This document shows positions 33,540 through 42,899 of a DNA stretch of 64,000 nt, in pieces. The notes beneath the pieces were generated by a model. That model saw nothing but the letters and a program-made list of their open reading frames with translations. It had not been told where the DNA came from and ran no database searches. A program made the position numbers and the translations under genes. Position 1 is the stretch's first letter; the number at the start of each line of letters is the position of its first letter. Origin of the DNA: Symbiodinium natans (Eukaryota > Sar > Dinophyceae > Suessiales > Symbiodiniaceae). Where the stretch lies: assembly GCA_905221605.1 (NCBI GenBank), contig CAJNDS010000124.1:62001-126000 (forward strand), given 5' to 3'.

Positions 33540-33869
33540 TTGGCCGTTAAGCTTTCAAGATTGGGATCTCGCCGTGTGTGCTGCCTTTAGTTGGGGTCTT
33601 AGGTTGGAGAAAAGCTGCAGCTGCCCTAAGGGCCCATGTACCTAAATAGGTACTGGTGTAAGTACTGACTCTGGGGCCCAGGAAAAATTATGAGGGGTAC
33701 ATGGACCTTTAGGGTTACAAGGCCTGAGCCCAAGTAAACCAACCCCTCCTGGACACGAACACATACAAGAAATCCCCCCCCGGGCCATCGCCAGAAGAGC
33801 TTGACAGCGCTAGTACAGGCTGGTTTAGGGTTTAGGGTTTAAGGTTTAGGGTTTAGGGTTTAGGGTCTC

Positions 33870-34027
33870 ATGACTCTTGCCGCTGCTGTCGTTTTCGCGG
33901 GTGCGCGCGCTTCCCAGGAATGCACCAAAGCGCATCTTAACGCGTCGGGGCCTCTTCCCTCATCGCGGCTCGGATGGGCCCTTATGCCAGCATACCCTCT
34001 GAGAAGGCCCTTTATCGAGCTAGTCAG
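33870..34027 (+). CDS. First exon encoding a signal peptide, plus strand
   Basis: ATG at 33870 lies directly after a TTTAGGG tract. The frame reads MTLAAAVVFAGARASQECTK, a typical signal peptide with likely cleavage after ARA, then AHLNASGPLPSSRLGWALMP and AYPLRRPFIELV, ending AG|GTAAAC at 34027 (phase 2). The antisense frame is open too but has no start or splice logic. The next exon was not found; the hairpin array at 34396 follows. Confidence 0.5.
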
Positions 34028-34189
34028 GTAAACCCTAAAAACCGAAACCGCAAACCGTAAAAACCTAAAATCCGAAACCGGTTCAGGTTTAGGATCCCAC
34101 ACCACACCGTCTGAACCTAAGGAACGGATATCTTGAACCTCCACACAAGCCCCGAAACTTACCCTAAGGGCCCGTGTACCGCACCCCAG

Positions 34190-34345
34190 TATATATATAT
34201 ATATATACATATTATATGTATATATATATATATATATATGGTACCCCCCCCCCCCAAAACCTACCGTTTCATACCCTTTTCTATGTCGAGACGTGTTTAC
34301 TATATTCGAAGCCGGATATATATATATGGACATATATCTATAGAT
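34190..34345. repeat. AT microsatellites
   Basis: (TA)n runs at 34190-34206, 34216-34240 and 34315-34345. The 163-codon and 103-codon frames crossing them read IYIYIY and are artefacts. Confidence 0.85.
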
Positions 34346-34395
34346 ATACATAAAATACGAAATAGCAAATACTTAAAGACGCCGAAAAAATCTGC

Positions 34396-34915
34396 TGGGC
34401 CAGGAGTTTTAAAACTCCTCTTGTGGCTAAGCAAGGAGTTTTAAAACTCCTGGCCCCGAAGATTGAAGATTGAAGATTCCCCAGAACTCTTTCCAGGAAT
34501 CTTCAATCTTCAATCTTAGGGGCCGGGAGTTTTAAAACTCCTCTTGTGGCTAAGCAAGGAGTTTTAAAACTCCTGGCCCCGAAGATGGAAGATTGAAGAT
34601 TCCCCAGAACTCTTTCCAGGAATCTTCAATCTTCAATCTTAGGGGCCGGGAGTTTTAAAACTCCTCTTGTGGCTAAGTAAGGAGTTTTAAAACTCCTGGC
34701 CCCGAAGATTGAAGACTGAAGATTCCTGGAAAGAGTTCCGGGGAATCTTCAATCTTCAATCTTCAGTGGCAGGAGTTTTAAAACTCCTCTCGTGGCTAAG
34801 CAAGGAGTTTTAAAACTCTTGGCCCCGACAATCTTCAATCTTCGGTGGCAGGAGTTTTAAAACTCCTCTCGTGGCTAAGCAAGGAGTTTTAAAACTCCCG
34901 GTCCTGAAGATTTTT
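34396..34915. repeat. Array of nested palindromes
   Basis: Five tandem units. Each unit has two copies of the 18-bp palindrome AGGAGTTTTAAAACTCCT (first base A or G, a few changes) separated by CTTGTGGCTAAGCA. The first three spacers carry (GAAGATT)n facing (AATCTTC)n around CCAGAACTCTTTCCAGG; the last spacer has only the AATCTTC half. Ten copies of the palindrome in 520 bp. No telomere repeat inside. Confidence 0.9.
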
Positions 34916-35660
34916 TCTTATGGTTAAAAATATATTACGCAACTCTAGGCCACGGTATTGTATATTACGCCACTGAAAGTGGTTCCAGTATGTATGCGTT
35001 GAATCGACTCAATTTCGACACGCAGCTTGGGCTATAAACGCGCAGTTTCCAGCCATAGCATACGCGTACTCCTCATATAAGGTTTGAAGGTTATGTGTTT
35101 CAGTTCAATTGCAGGCTTAGGTTGAAAATCATTTATCTTAAGCCCTAAGCCTTTAAACCTTAACCCTATAAAGTTTCCAGGCTGCAGGTTTCGGTTTAAT
35201 TGCACGTCAAGGGTTAACTACCAATATCTTAAACCCTAGACCTTGAATTAACCCATAAAGTTTAAGGGTTTCGGTGTACTGGCAGGTCAAGGTTTAAATG
35301 CCTATATCTTAAACCCTAAACCTTTAAATGTTAACCCTACAGGGTTTAAAGGTTAAAGAATTAGGCTTAATTATTTGTTTCATTCTAAGGGTTCCGGGGC
35401 TTTTCTTTAAAACCCTAAACCCTGGATCGATAGGGGTTTAGAGTGCCTATATCTTAAACCCTATACCTTTAAACCTTAACCCTGCAAGGGTTAAAGGTTT
35501 CGCGTTTGTTGAATTGTAGGTCAAGGTTTACATGTCTGAAACTTAAATCCTAAACCTTTAAACCTTAACCTTATAGGGTGTTTAAAGGTCCAGGGTTGAG
35601 GTTTAATTGCTTAACCCTACGTTAACACCCTAAACCCTGGACCGATAGGGTTTTGGAGAA
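34916..35660. repeat. Degenerate satellite related to TTTAAACC/CCTTAACCC
   Basis: From 35070 a unit of roughly 100-120 bp recurs about five times: a GGTTTAAAGG-type piece, TTGCAGGTCAAGG, then ATCTTAAACCCTAAACCTTT. It is far more diverged from CCCTAAA than the tracts elsewhere. 34916-35069 is unique AT-rich DNA with no convincing gene. Confidence 0.65.
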
Positions 35661-35754
35661 TAAGCCCTGACAACACCCTTAAACAAACGCAGAACGCGCA
35701 GCGGAGTGAAGTAGAGGGGAGTGGGGGGGGGAGGGGGGTGGTGGGGAGTGTTTT

Positions 35755-35997
35755 TTGGTCCTGCTTATTTTGGAAGACCGACCCCTGGCACCCTCTCCCC
35801 TTTTAATTAGAAGCAAACTAAGTCCTTATAAGCAAATTTGTTGTGTTGTGGAGATTGAGTACACAGATTACATGCCAACTCATACATATAAAGCCGATAC
35901 ACAGTATGAATATGCATGTGAGTATTGCAACATTACGACGACTTCAATCTTTAGTTTGAGGGTCGATTCAAAACTGAATCGGCCGATTCAAGTTTGA
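35755..35997 (+). CDS. AT-rich 80-codon open frame, uncertain
   Basis: ATG 35755 to stop: CCVVEIEYTDYMPTHTYKAD then TQYEYACEYCNITTTSIFSL. Composition is protein-like but base usage differs from the GC-rich exons. A near-palindrome (GATTCAAAACTGAATCGGCC, mirrored by GATTCAAGTTTGAATCGG) covers its end at 35963-36001, so it may belong to an element. Confidence 0.3.
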   Translation: MVLLILEDRPLAPSPLLIRSKLSPYKQICCVVEIEYTDYMPTHTYKADTQYEYACEYCNITTTSIFSLRVDSKLNRPIQV

Positions 35998-36009
35998 ATC
36001 GGACATATT

Positions 36010-37060
36010 TCATCATTATATTGGATCCCGCTCTTTAGGACTTTTTGGCGAGCAGGATTTAGGGAATAGGCGCTGAAGTGGGGAGCATCCCAAAGCTTAG
36101 TTCCCAAATCCTATTTTCTAAGGGAGCCCAAACCTTATCGCTAAGGCTTTAGCGGGGGCGAGAAGATTTATTGAGCAAGGTGGGCTTTTGTATGAGTTAG
36201 GGGGGGGGGTCTCATTTTTGGGGTTTTAAGGCTATTTTTTAGGTTCCCTCTTTAGGATTTGGTGACTCCCTCCCACCCCCCCTTCCCCAATAGGATTTAG
36301 GGAGTAAAATTTGGCCCTTAGGGAGTTAATTTCAGGGAACCAGATCTAGGGATCCCGATAAGATTTTATCCGAGCATCTGTTTAATTGGTGGGACCCCCC
36401 CCCCCCCCGCAATAAGCAAGAAAGGCAGGGCACTGCAATAATGAGACCATGGCAATGCATGCATTCTCTATTAAGCACATTAGGAATTTATTGTAGTTTC
36501 GACGATCCAGACTGCAGCTCAGAAATCAAAAACGAAGCCTGCAGACAGATTTTTGAACACCCCCGGAAACAATTCTTTCAATGTGGCGGTATTTCCCCAT
36601 ACGGAAACCCCCGTAATGGAAAGCAGTCTCACAGCCGGATTTTCGACGAAAAATATTTCTTTAAATGTGGAGGTAGTAATTCTCTTTTGGAATTCAGCGG
36701 CTCTCCTCTTCAGAATTTCAAGACTTCCCTCTTTAGGGCTTTGGGAAAAGACTTAGGGAGTAAAATCATGGGAATATGATTTAGGGACCCCGCTCTTTAG
36801 GATTTAGCGAGAAGATTTAGTGAGCCATTTAGTGACCCACCGCCCCCCCCCCGCCCGCACCAGATTTAGGGACTGAGGGAATATGATTCAGGGAATACGA
36901 TGTAGGGATCCCGTGCTTTCGGACTTAGCGAGCAGGATTTTGGGAACAGGCTTCGTTTTTTTCGGAAATAGGGGTTTATGCAATAGAAAATTGTGCGAAT
37001 AAGGTTAAAGGATTTAGGAAGCCGGTCTCCATTTTGAAGCGTTTTGGTGTCACGCAAGTG
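36010..37060. repeat. AT-rich island with GGATTTAGCGAG-type repeats
   Basis: The phrase GGGATCCCGCTCTTTAGGA + TTTAGCGAGCAGGATTTAGG recurs at 36027, 36785 and 36907 with changes. G and C runs occur at 36201, 36396 and 36843. Within it an open frame at 36441-36779 (plus) and another at 36553-36756 (plus, MNTPGNNSFNVAVFPHTETP) overlap; neither can be assigned. Confidence 0.5.
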
Positions 37061-37489
37061 TAGAAAATTAGAAAACGGTAGGTTTTGGAGGGGGGGGGGG
37101 TAGCATATATATATATATATATATGTGTTTTTTCGCTTGGGGATTACCGTCTAGGGTTTAGGGTGCCTCAATGTTGTATACTTGGGCCCCAAAGTCCCTA
37201 AACCCTAAACCCTCAACCCTCAACCCTCAACCCTCAACCCTAAACCCAACATAGAAAATACTTCAAGGTTCAAGTCTTCCCCATTTGGGTGCATGGACCT
37301 TTGGGGTTCGGTTACTTCCGGTACTGGCAGTCACATCCCTTATCATTGGTTTAGGGTTTAGGGTTTAGGGTTTAGGGTTTAGGGTTTAGGGTTTAGGGTT
37401 TAGGGTTTAGGGTTTAGGGTTTAGGGTTTAGGGTAACCCTTGAACCCCTGAAGGGTTAATTAAAGGGTTTCTGGTTTACCCCGAAACCC

Positions 37490-39886
37490 TGAAGCTCGAA
37501 AGCCCGACAGTCCACAGGCCAAGATGAGAGGACCCCGGAAGCTGAAAGACGTACGGGCGCTCAGGAGGGGAGTAGGTGCGTGAATCCACGTACTTCTTCA
37601 GGGTTGTTAGGGTTGAGGGTTGAGGGTTTAGGGTTTAGGGTGTAGGTGTATCTGTGAACATATGCAATGAGATTCACTGCGCAGCCCCACTTCAGCACCA
37701 GCAATTGGCAGTCCAGTAAGAAGACTTTTTTGGTACGGGACCTTTTGTTTGCGTTTGTTACTTGTATGCCCCAAACCCTAAACCCTAAACCCTGAACCCT
37801 AAACCCTAAACCCTAAACCCCAAACCCTAAACCCTAAACCCTAAAACCCTAAAAGGGCAAAGAGTACCCACTGGGCGACCAAGGAAAGATGCACGGACCA
37901 GAGACATGCTGTAGGGCTTCCCACCCAGTTCAAGCCAGACGTGCGGCCCACCACCTCTGATTTGTTAACTGCCGGCTGGTTAGGGTTTAGGGTTTAGGGT
38001 TTAGGGTTTAGGGTTTAGGGTTTAGGGTTTAGGGTTTAGGGTTTAGGGTTTAGGGTTTAGGGTTTAGGGTTTAGGGTTAGGGTTTAGGGTTTAGGGTTTA
38101 GGGTTTAGGGTTTAGGGTTTTAGGGTTAGGGTTTAGGGTTTAGGGTTTAGGGTTTAGGGTTTAGGGTTTAGGGTTTAGGGTTAGGGTTTAGGGTTTAGGG
38201 TTTAGGGTTTAGGGTTTTGTAGTAGGAGGAAAAAGGACGTAGCTGGTTCGCACCTGGACATGACTCAGGGCAAGCAGGCGCCTTCCTTTGGCGACCAGGA
38301 CTTGTGCTCCAGCGCATGCGATGCAGGGCAGGAAACCTACCGGTCACCTTACGGGTCCCCCCTAAACATGGGGTTTAGGGTTTAGGGTTTAGGTTAGGGT
38401 TTAGGGTTTAGGGTTTAGGGTTTAGGGTTTAGGGTTTAGGGTTTAGGGTTTAGGGTTTAGTAGGGTTTAGGGGTTAGGGTTTAGGGTTTAGGGTTTAGGG
38501 TTTAGGGTTTAGGGTTTAGGGTTTGGGGTTTAGGGTTTAGGGTTTAGGGTTTAGGGTGTAGGGTTTAGGGTTTAGGGTTTAGGGTTTAGGGTCCGTGTAC
38601 CTAGATAGGGAAGACTTGGGCCTTAGAATATCTCCTTTTCCAGTCTTTAAGGCCCAAGACTATGAGAATCAGGTACATGGTCACTTCTGAAAATTGTGAT
38701 CCGTTTTTGAATACCCTAGATAATAGGGGCAGCCTTCTCAGCGGGACACCTACAAGGACCCCAACTCCCTAAACCCTCAACCCTAGACCACATGGACCCT
38801 TAGGAGAGGGACCAGGGTCGCGGGTGCTGGTCACTGGTAAACCCTAAACCCTAAACCCTAAGCCCTAATCCCTAAACCCTACACCCTAAACCTTAAGCCC
38901 TACACCCTGAACACTAAGCCCTAAACCCTAAACCCGAAACCCTAAACCCGAAACCCCAAACCCTAAACCCTGCACCGTGGCACCCTAAAACCCTAAACCC
39001 TAAACCCTAAGCCTGTGCTCGCAAGCTGCGGCCTGGGGCCGTGCTGGAAGTCCGGCGCAGCTGGTCCATAGATCAGAAATGATCTCCCCCTCCCTGAGTG
39101 TAGGGGTTTAAGGTTTAGGGTTTAGGGTTTAAGGTTTAGGGTTTGGGGTTCAAGGTGTAGAGTTTAGGGTTTAGGGTTAGGTCCCTGCATGTCGCGCAGG
39201 GAGCCAGGGAGGGGGAACGAATTCATCGTTGAGAAAGAGGTCCGCTCTTGTCTGCTTGACCTCGTGCCATGTGGCCTTGCTTGCTCCACACACCTACCCA
39301 AAACCCTACTTGGAGGTTCATGGTACTTACTTAACCAGGTATAACTGTACTTCTAACCCACTTGTAAGCCCCTTTAAGTGCCCCAATATGGTTTTATGTA
39401 CAGTCATAAGTACAGTTATAATTGTTCGATAAGTACCATAAACTAAACCTCCAAGTACCCCCTAAATGAGGATGCGTGAACACCGAACATCCCTGTCCAA
39501 GTGGATGTCCTTGAGTTGGTTCATCGTTACGGCTTCTCTTATCGTTTTATCGAACATGGATACTGCCCAGAACATTTTAGCATTTAACCCTAAACCCTAA
39601 ACCTTAAACCCTCAACCCTACATGTTGCACATTCGGCGCTTCTTTCATTCTCGATTAGGGGCTGACAAATTCTGATTAACCCACCGTAAGCCGGCTTTCA
39701 CCTGGAATCCCTTTTAGCCCAAAAACCCGACCTTAAACCCAATAATCTCTCTACGCCTACCTGACGAGCTTCACATGATGCATAACAACAGCCTGGACAC
39801 CTTGTGGGTTTCTGAGCCTTCTTGTGGGGAACATCGGGGTCCGGGAAATCATTGAACCTTGATTCTAGAATCCTTGTCAACCCTAA
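37490..39886 (-). CDS. Gene E: candidate multi-exon gene, minus strand
   Basis: Patches in order: 39761-39886 (LESRFNDFPDPDVPHKKAQK then PTRCPGCCYASCEARQ, ends CAG|GTAGGC), 39469-39588 (AKMFWAVSMFDKTIREAVTM then NQLKDIHLDRDVRCSRIL), 39184-39292 (ASKATWHEVKQTRADLFLND then EFVPPPWLPARHA), 39010-39068 (MDQLRRTSSTAPGRSLRAQ), 37890-37975 (NKSEVVGRTSGLNWVGSPTA), 37641-37735 (KVFLLDCQLLVLKWGCAVNL, hydrophobic) and 37490-37605 (YVDSRTYSPPERPYVFQLPG). Strand and order are consistent and the peptides look real, but most junction phases were not solved and they could be more than one gene. 38225-38365 is open on both strands. CPGCCYASC may bind a metal. Confidence 0.5.
37979..38600. repeat. Cluster of TTTAGGG tracts
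   Basis: 37979-38216 and 38368-38592 are long TTTAGGG arrays with occasional TTAGGG and TTTTAGGG slips, separated by a 150-bp open patch. Confidence 0.95.
39303..39462. repeat. Element family 8: ACTTGGAGGTTCATGGTACTT inverted repeat
   Basis: ACTTGGAGGTTCATGGTACT at the left faces AGTACCATAAACTAAACCTC at the right, with paired inner arms ATAACTGTACTT and AAGTACAGTTAT. A second copy is at 1813-1965, inside a gene A intron. Confidence 0.82.
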
Positions 39887-39981
39887 GGTTTAGGGTTCAA
39901 GGTTTAAGGTTTAGGGCTAGCTTTAAACCCCTAAACCCTAAACCCCTAAACCCTAAACTTTAAACCCCACCTTGAGCAACC

Positions 39982-40400
39982 TTGTGGCGCAGAGATTCAT
40001 TTTCAGGGATGGTAAGTGTTCAGGGTGCCGGAAGCAACCAAGGCGCGTCGTGCTTGCAGCACATGGAGGGGACGAGTTTGAACTCGCAAGAGGCCCTAAC
40101 TTTGAGTAAGAGGTATGACGATTTGCTTAAGAACACACCCCCCCCCCCAGATAAAAAAAAAAAAAAAACATATTCTTCTTTAGAAGGGCAATATAGGGAT
40201 GATTATCTGTTTTTTTTTTTTTTGGGGGGGGGGGTTCTTCAGCAAATAGTAATAACTTAGGTTAGAAGTCCCTTAAAGGGACCCCTCCTTGCAAGCATGT
40301 GCAACTTAGAATGTGCCACGAGGCTACCCATTCTGGCAGCTCACTGAAGCGACTGAGGACTGATCTGAGATAGGCCGCGGGCCGCCTGACAGGAATCATG
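39982..40400. CDS. Candidate exons near gene E 5' side
   Basis: 40341-40398 on minus reads MIPVRRPAAYLRSVLSRFSE then LPEW and ends before GGTAGCCTCG, the same donor sequence as introner ends. It could be the start of gene E. 39990-40130 on plus reads HMEGTSLNSQEALTLSKRYD then DLLKN; its minus strand is also open. The two patches cannot belong to one reading direction as read here. Confidence 0.4.
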
Positions 40401-40619
40401 GGTTTAGGGTTTAGGGTTTAGGGTTTAGGGTTTAGGGTTTAGGGTTTAGGGTTTAGGGTTTAGGGTTTAGGGTTTAGGGTTTAGGGTTTAGGGCAAAAAC
40501 CCTAAGCCCTAAACCTGGGATGATCCGAACAGTCCTTAAGAGGGATAATAATAGGGGGGGGGGGGTACTCTAACCCCTGTTAAGGACTGCTGGTATAAGG
40601 GGGGAACATCCCAACCCTA

Positions 40620-41060
40620 AACCCTCAAGCTTGAGTCCGGGGCCCGAGAGGCCAGGTTCGAGGCTGGTGGTGTCCGGAGGTGATGTTTAGGGTTTAGGGT
40701 TTAGGGTTTAGGGTTTAGGGTTTAGGGTTTAGGGTTTAGGGTTTAGGGTTTAGGGTTTAGGGTGGGGGGGGGGGGGGGGGGGAGTACCTTATTTGGGGTC
40801 CTTATTGCAGGGGAATCCTACTACTTGGGGCATATTGGGGGTCCCTTATTATCGTAACCTCCCCCTAAACCCTAAACCCTAAACCCCACAGCCTCAACCC
40901 TAAACCCTACACGTCCTAAACAATAAACCCTAAACCCTACACGTCCTAAACCCTAGACCCTAGACCTCCTAGACCCTGAGCCCTGATGCTGGGGTGCAGG
41001 GCCAGGAGCCTCTCAGGCTCCTCCGCAGACGGCCTTTGTGCGCCTGTGTGGGTTTAGGGT
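40620..41060 (-). CDS. Weak candidate exons, minus strand
   Basis: 40990-41045 reads AQRPSAEEPERLLALHPS. 40625-40685 reads SPPDTTSLEPGLSGPGLKLE. Both are GC-rich islands between telomere tracts. A run of more than 18 G starts at 40763. Confidence 0.3.
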
Positions 41061-41518
41061 TTAGGGTTTGGGGTTTGGGGTTTAGGGTTTAGGGCTTAGG
41101 ACGTGTAGGGTTTAGGGTTTCGGGTTAGGGTTTAGGATTTAGGGTTTGGGTTTTAGGGTTCAGGGTTCAGGGTTAAGGGTTTAGGGGTTTAGGCGGGCTT
41201 AGGTTTAGGGCGATGGGGGTAGATGGGGTTCTGGGGTTTAGGCGGTTTCGGGTTTAGGCTTAGGGTTTAGGGCAGGTCTTAGGGTTTGGGTGTAGCTTAT
41301 CGCCCACTCAGCCTCCCCCTCCTCTCAACTTCTCAACACCTCACATCACTGAAGTATACCTTGTTCGATTTCGGCTTTAGGGACCCTAAACCTTAACCCT
41401 AAACCCTAAACCCTAAACCCTAAACCCTCTGCAACCGAACCTTGCTCGGCCCAACATGTTTAAACCCATATAAGATAAACGACCTCGGAGCCACAATCCC
41501 AGAATTCAGGGCTTAGGG

Positions 41519-41622
41519 TTGTGATGTTCGCCTTGTACTAACAGTGCTTAAGAGGGACTATTGTAAGGGGTACTGGAATCCCTATTAAGGACTGCTAGTA
41601 ATAAGGGGGAACATCCCAAGTT
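41519..41622. repeat. Element family 2: GGGATGTTCCCCCTTATACTAACAGTCC inverted repeat
   Basis: TTGTGATGTTCGCCTTGTAC + TAACAGTGCTTAA faces TTAAGGACTGCTAGTAATAA + GGGGGAACATCCCAA. Other copies: 5335-5445, 20571-20725, 40515-40615, 60180-60275, 63702-63885. All are 95-190 bp and lack coding capacity. Confidence 0.85.
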
Positions 41623-41667
41623 CAGGGTCTAGGATTTAGGGTTTGGGGTTTAGGGTTTAGGGTCGGT

Positions 41668-41990
41668 TTGAGAGTCGGGCAGCGACTATGCTCATGCACA
41701 ACATCTCGCAGAGGAAGGATCTGGAGCTGACTCTTTTCATGTCACTACTGAACCACCCTAGCCCTAAACCCTAAACCCTAAACCCTAAACCCTAAGCCCT
41801 AAGCCCTAAGCCCTAAGCCCTAAGCCCTAAGCCCTAAGCCCTAAGCCCTAAGCCCTAAGCCCTAAGCCCTAAGCCCTAAGCCCTAAGCCTAAACCCTCAA
41901 CCCTCAACCCGAGTGCACCCCAAGCCTTCGCTTGCGCCCAGGGCCAAGGGCGGCAGCAGGGGACGCGGAATCCTAAAGGCCCTAAGGGTC
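41668..41990 (-). CDS. Candidate exons, minus strand
   Basis: 41668-41755 reads WFSSDMKRVSSRSFLCEMLC then MSIVAARLS. 41925-41990 reads DSASPAAALGPGRKRRLGVH. Separated by a CCCTAAG variant array. Family unknown. Confidence 0.4.
41759..41890. repeat. CCCTAAG variant array
   Basis: CCCTAAA units are followed by about 15 homogeneous CCCTAAG units and a final CCTAAACCCTCAA. Confidence 0.93.
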
Positions 41991-42284
41991 AACAGGGCTT
42001 AGGGTTTAGGGCTATTTAGGGTTTAGGGTTTAGGGTTTAGGGTTTAGGGTAGTGGGGAATACTTGCGCGGAATCCTGAAGTCCTCAAAGCCCTCGGCCAT
42101 TTATGAACCTTGAAATTGTATTTGGTTTCAGGGTTAGGGTTTTGCAGCTCGAAACCGTACACTGCAACACCCTAAGCCCTAGTCTTCCTGTTCATTCCTG
42201 TGCTCGGCACCCTAAATCCTACATAAACCCTCGACCCTATAGACCCTAGACCCAAGAGAGACAGAGGCTTTAGGGGCCCCCGCA

Positions 42285-42385
42285 ATCAGGGGATCCGAAG
42301 TATGGGCCTGTTATTTGGGTCCCCTGTTGTTTCGCCCTTATATACGCCATACATAGTAAGGGCCCATACTTCGGATCCGTGTAAA
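42285..42385. repeat. Inverted-repeat element, GGATCCGAAGTATGGGCC termini
   Basis: GGATCCGAAGTATGGGCC at 42293 faces GGCCCATACTTCGGATCC at 42364: perfect 18-bp arms, with CCTTATATACGCC between. Confidence 0.85.
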
Positions 42386-42899
42386 TCTCTTTCAACAAGG
42401 GTAATGGAACATACTAAGGGCCCAAGAGTCCCCCTAAACCCTAAACCCTAAACCCTAAACCCTAAACCCTAAACCCTAAACCCTAAACCCTAAACCCTAA
42501 ACCCTAAACCCTAAACCCTAAACCCTAAACACGTAGCAGGCCCCGAGTTCCGCTGAATTCCTTGTGAAGCCTTTCGGGGCCCTATAGCCAGGGTTTAGGG
42601 TTTAGGGTTTAGGGTTTAGGGTCCAACAACTCCTAGACACCACCCTCCCGGAAGCCCTCAGTACACCCACAATTGTCCCTGAAATTCCTAAACCCCAAGC
42701 CCAGAAGCCCCAAATCCCAAACCCGAAACCCCAGACCCTGAACTCTTAAACCCGAACCCTAAACTTCAAATCCTAAACCCCAAGCTCTTAACCCCTAAAA
42801 CCCCAAAGTCTCAAACTCCAAACCCCCAAACCCTAGACCCCAAACCCTGCGTCAGCCCTAAAGCACCCCCCCCCCCGGCCCCACCCCTCCCCGCCAGAA

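Noticed and set aside
33860-34351. 163-codon minus-strand open frame, the longest in the window
   Set aside because: It runs through (TA)n and repeat sequence (IYIYIYTY) and is antisense to the better-supported signal-peptide exon; no splice or family support.
34396-34915. CRISPR-like array
   Set aside because: Repeats are palindromes in tandem with repeated spacers, in a eukaryotic context, with no cas genes.
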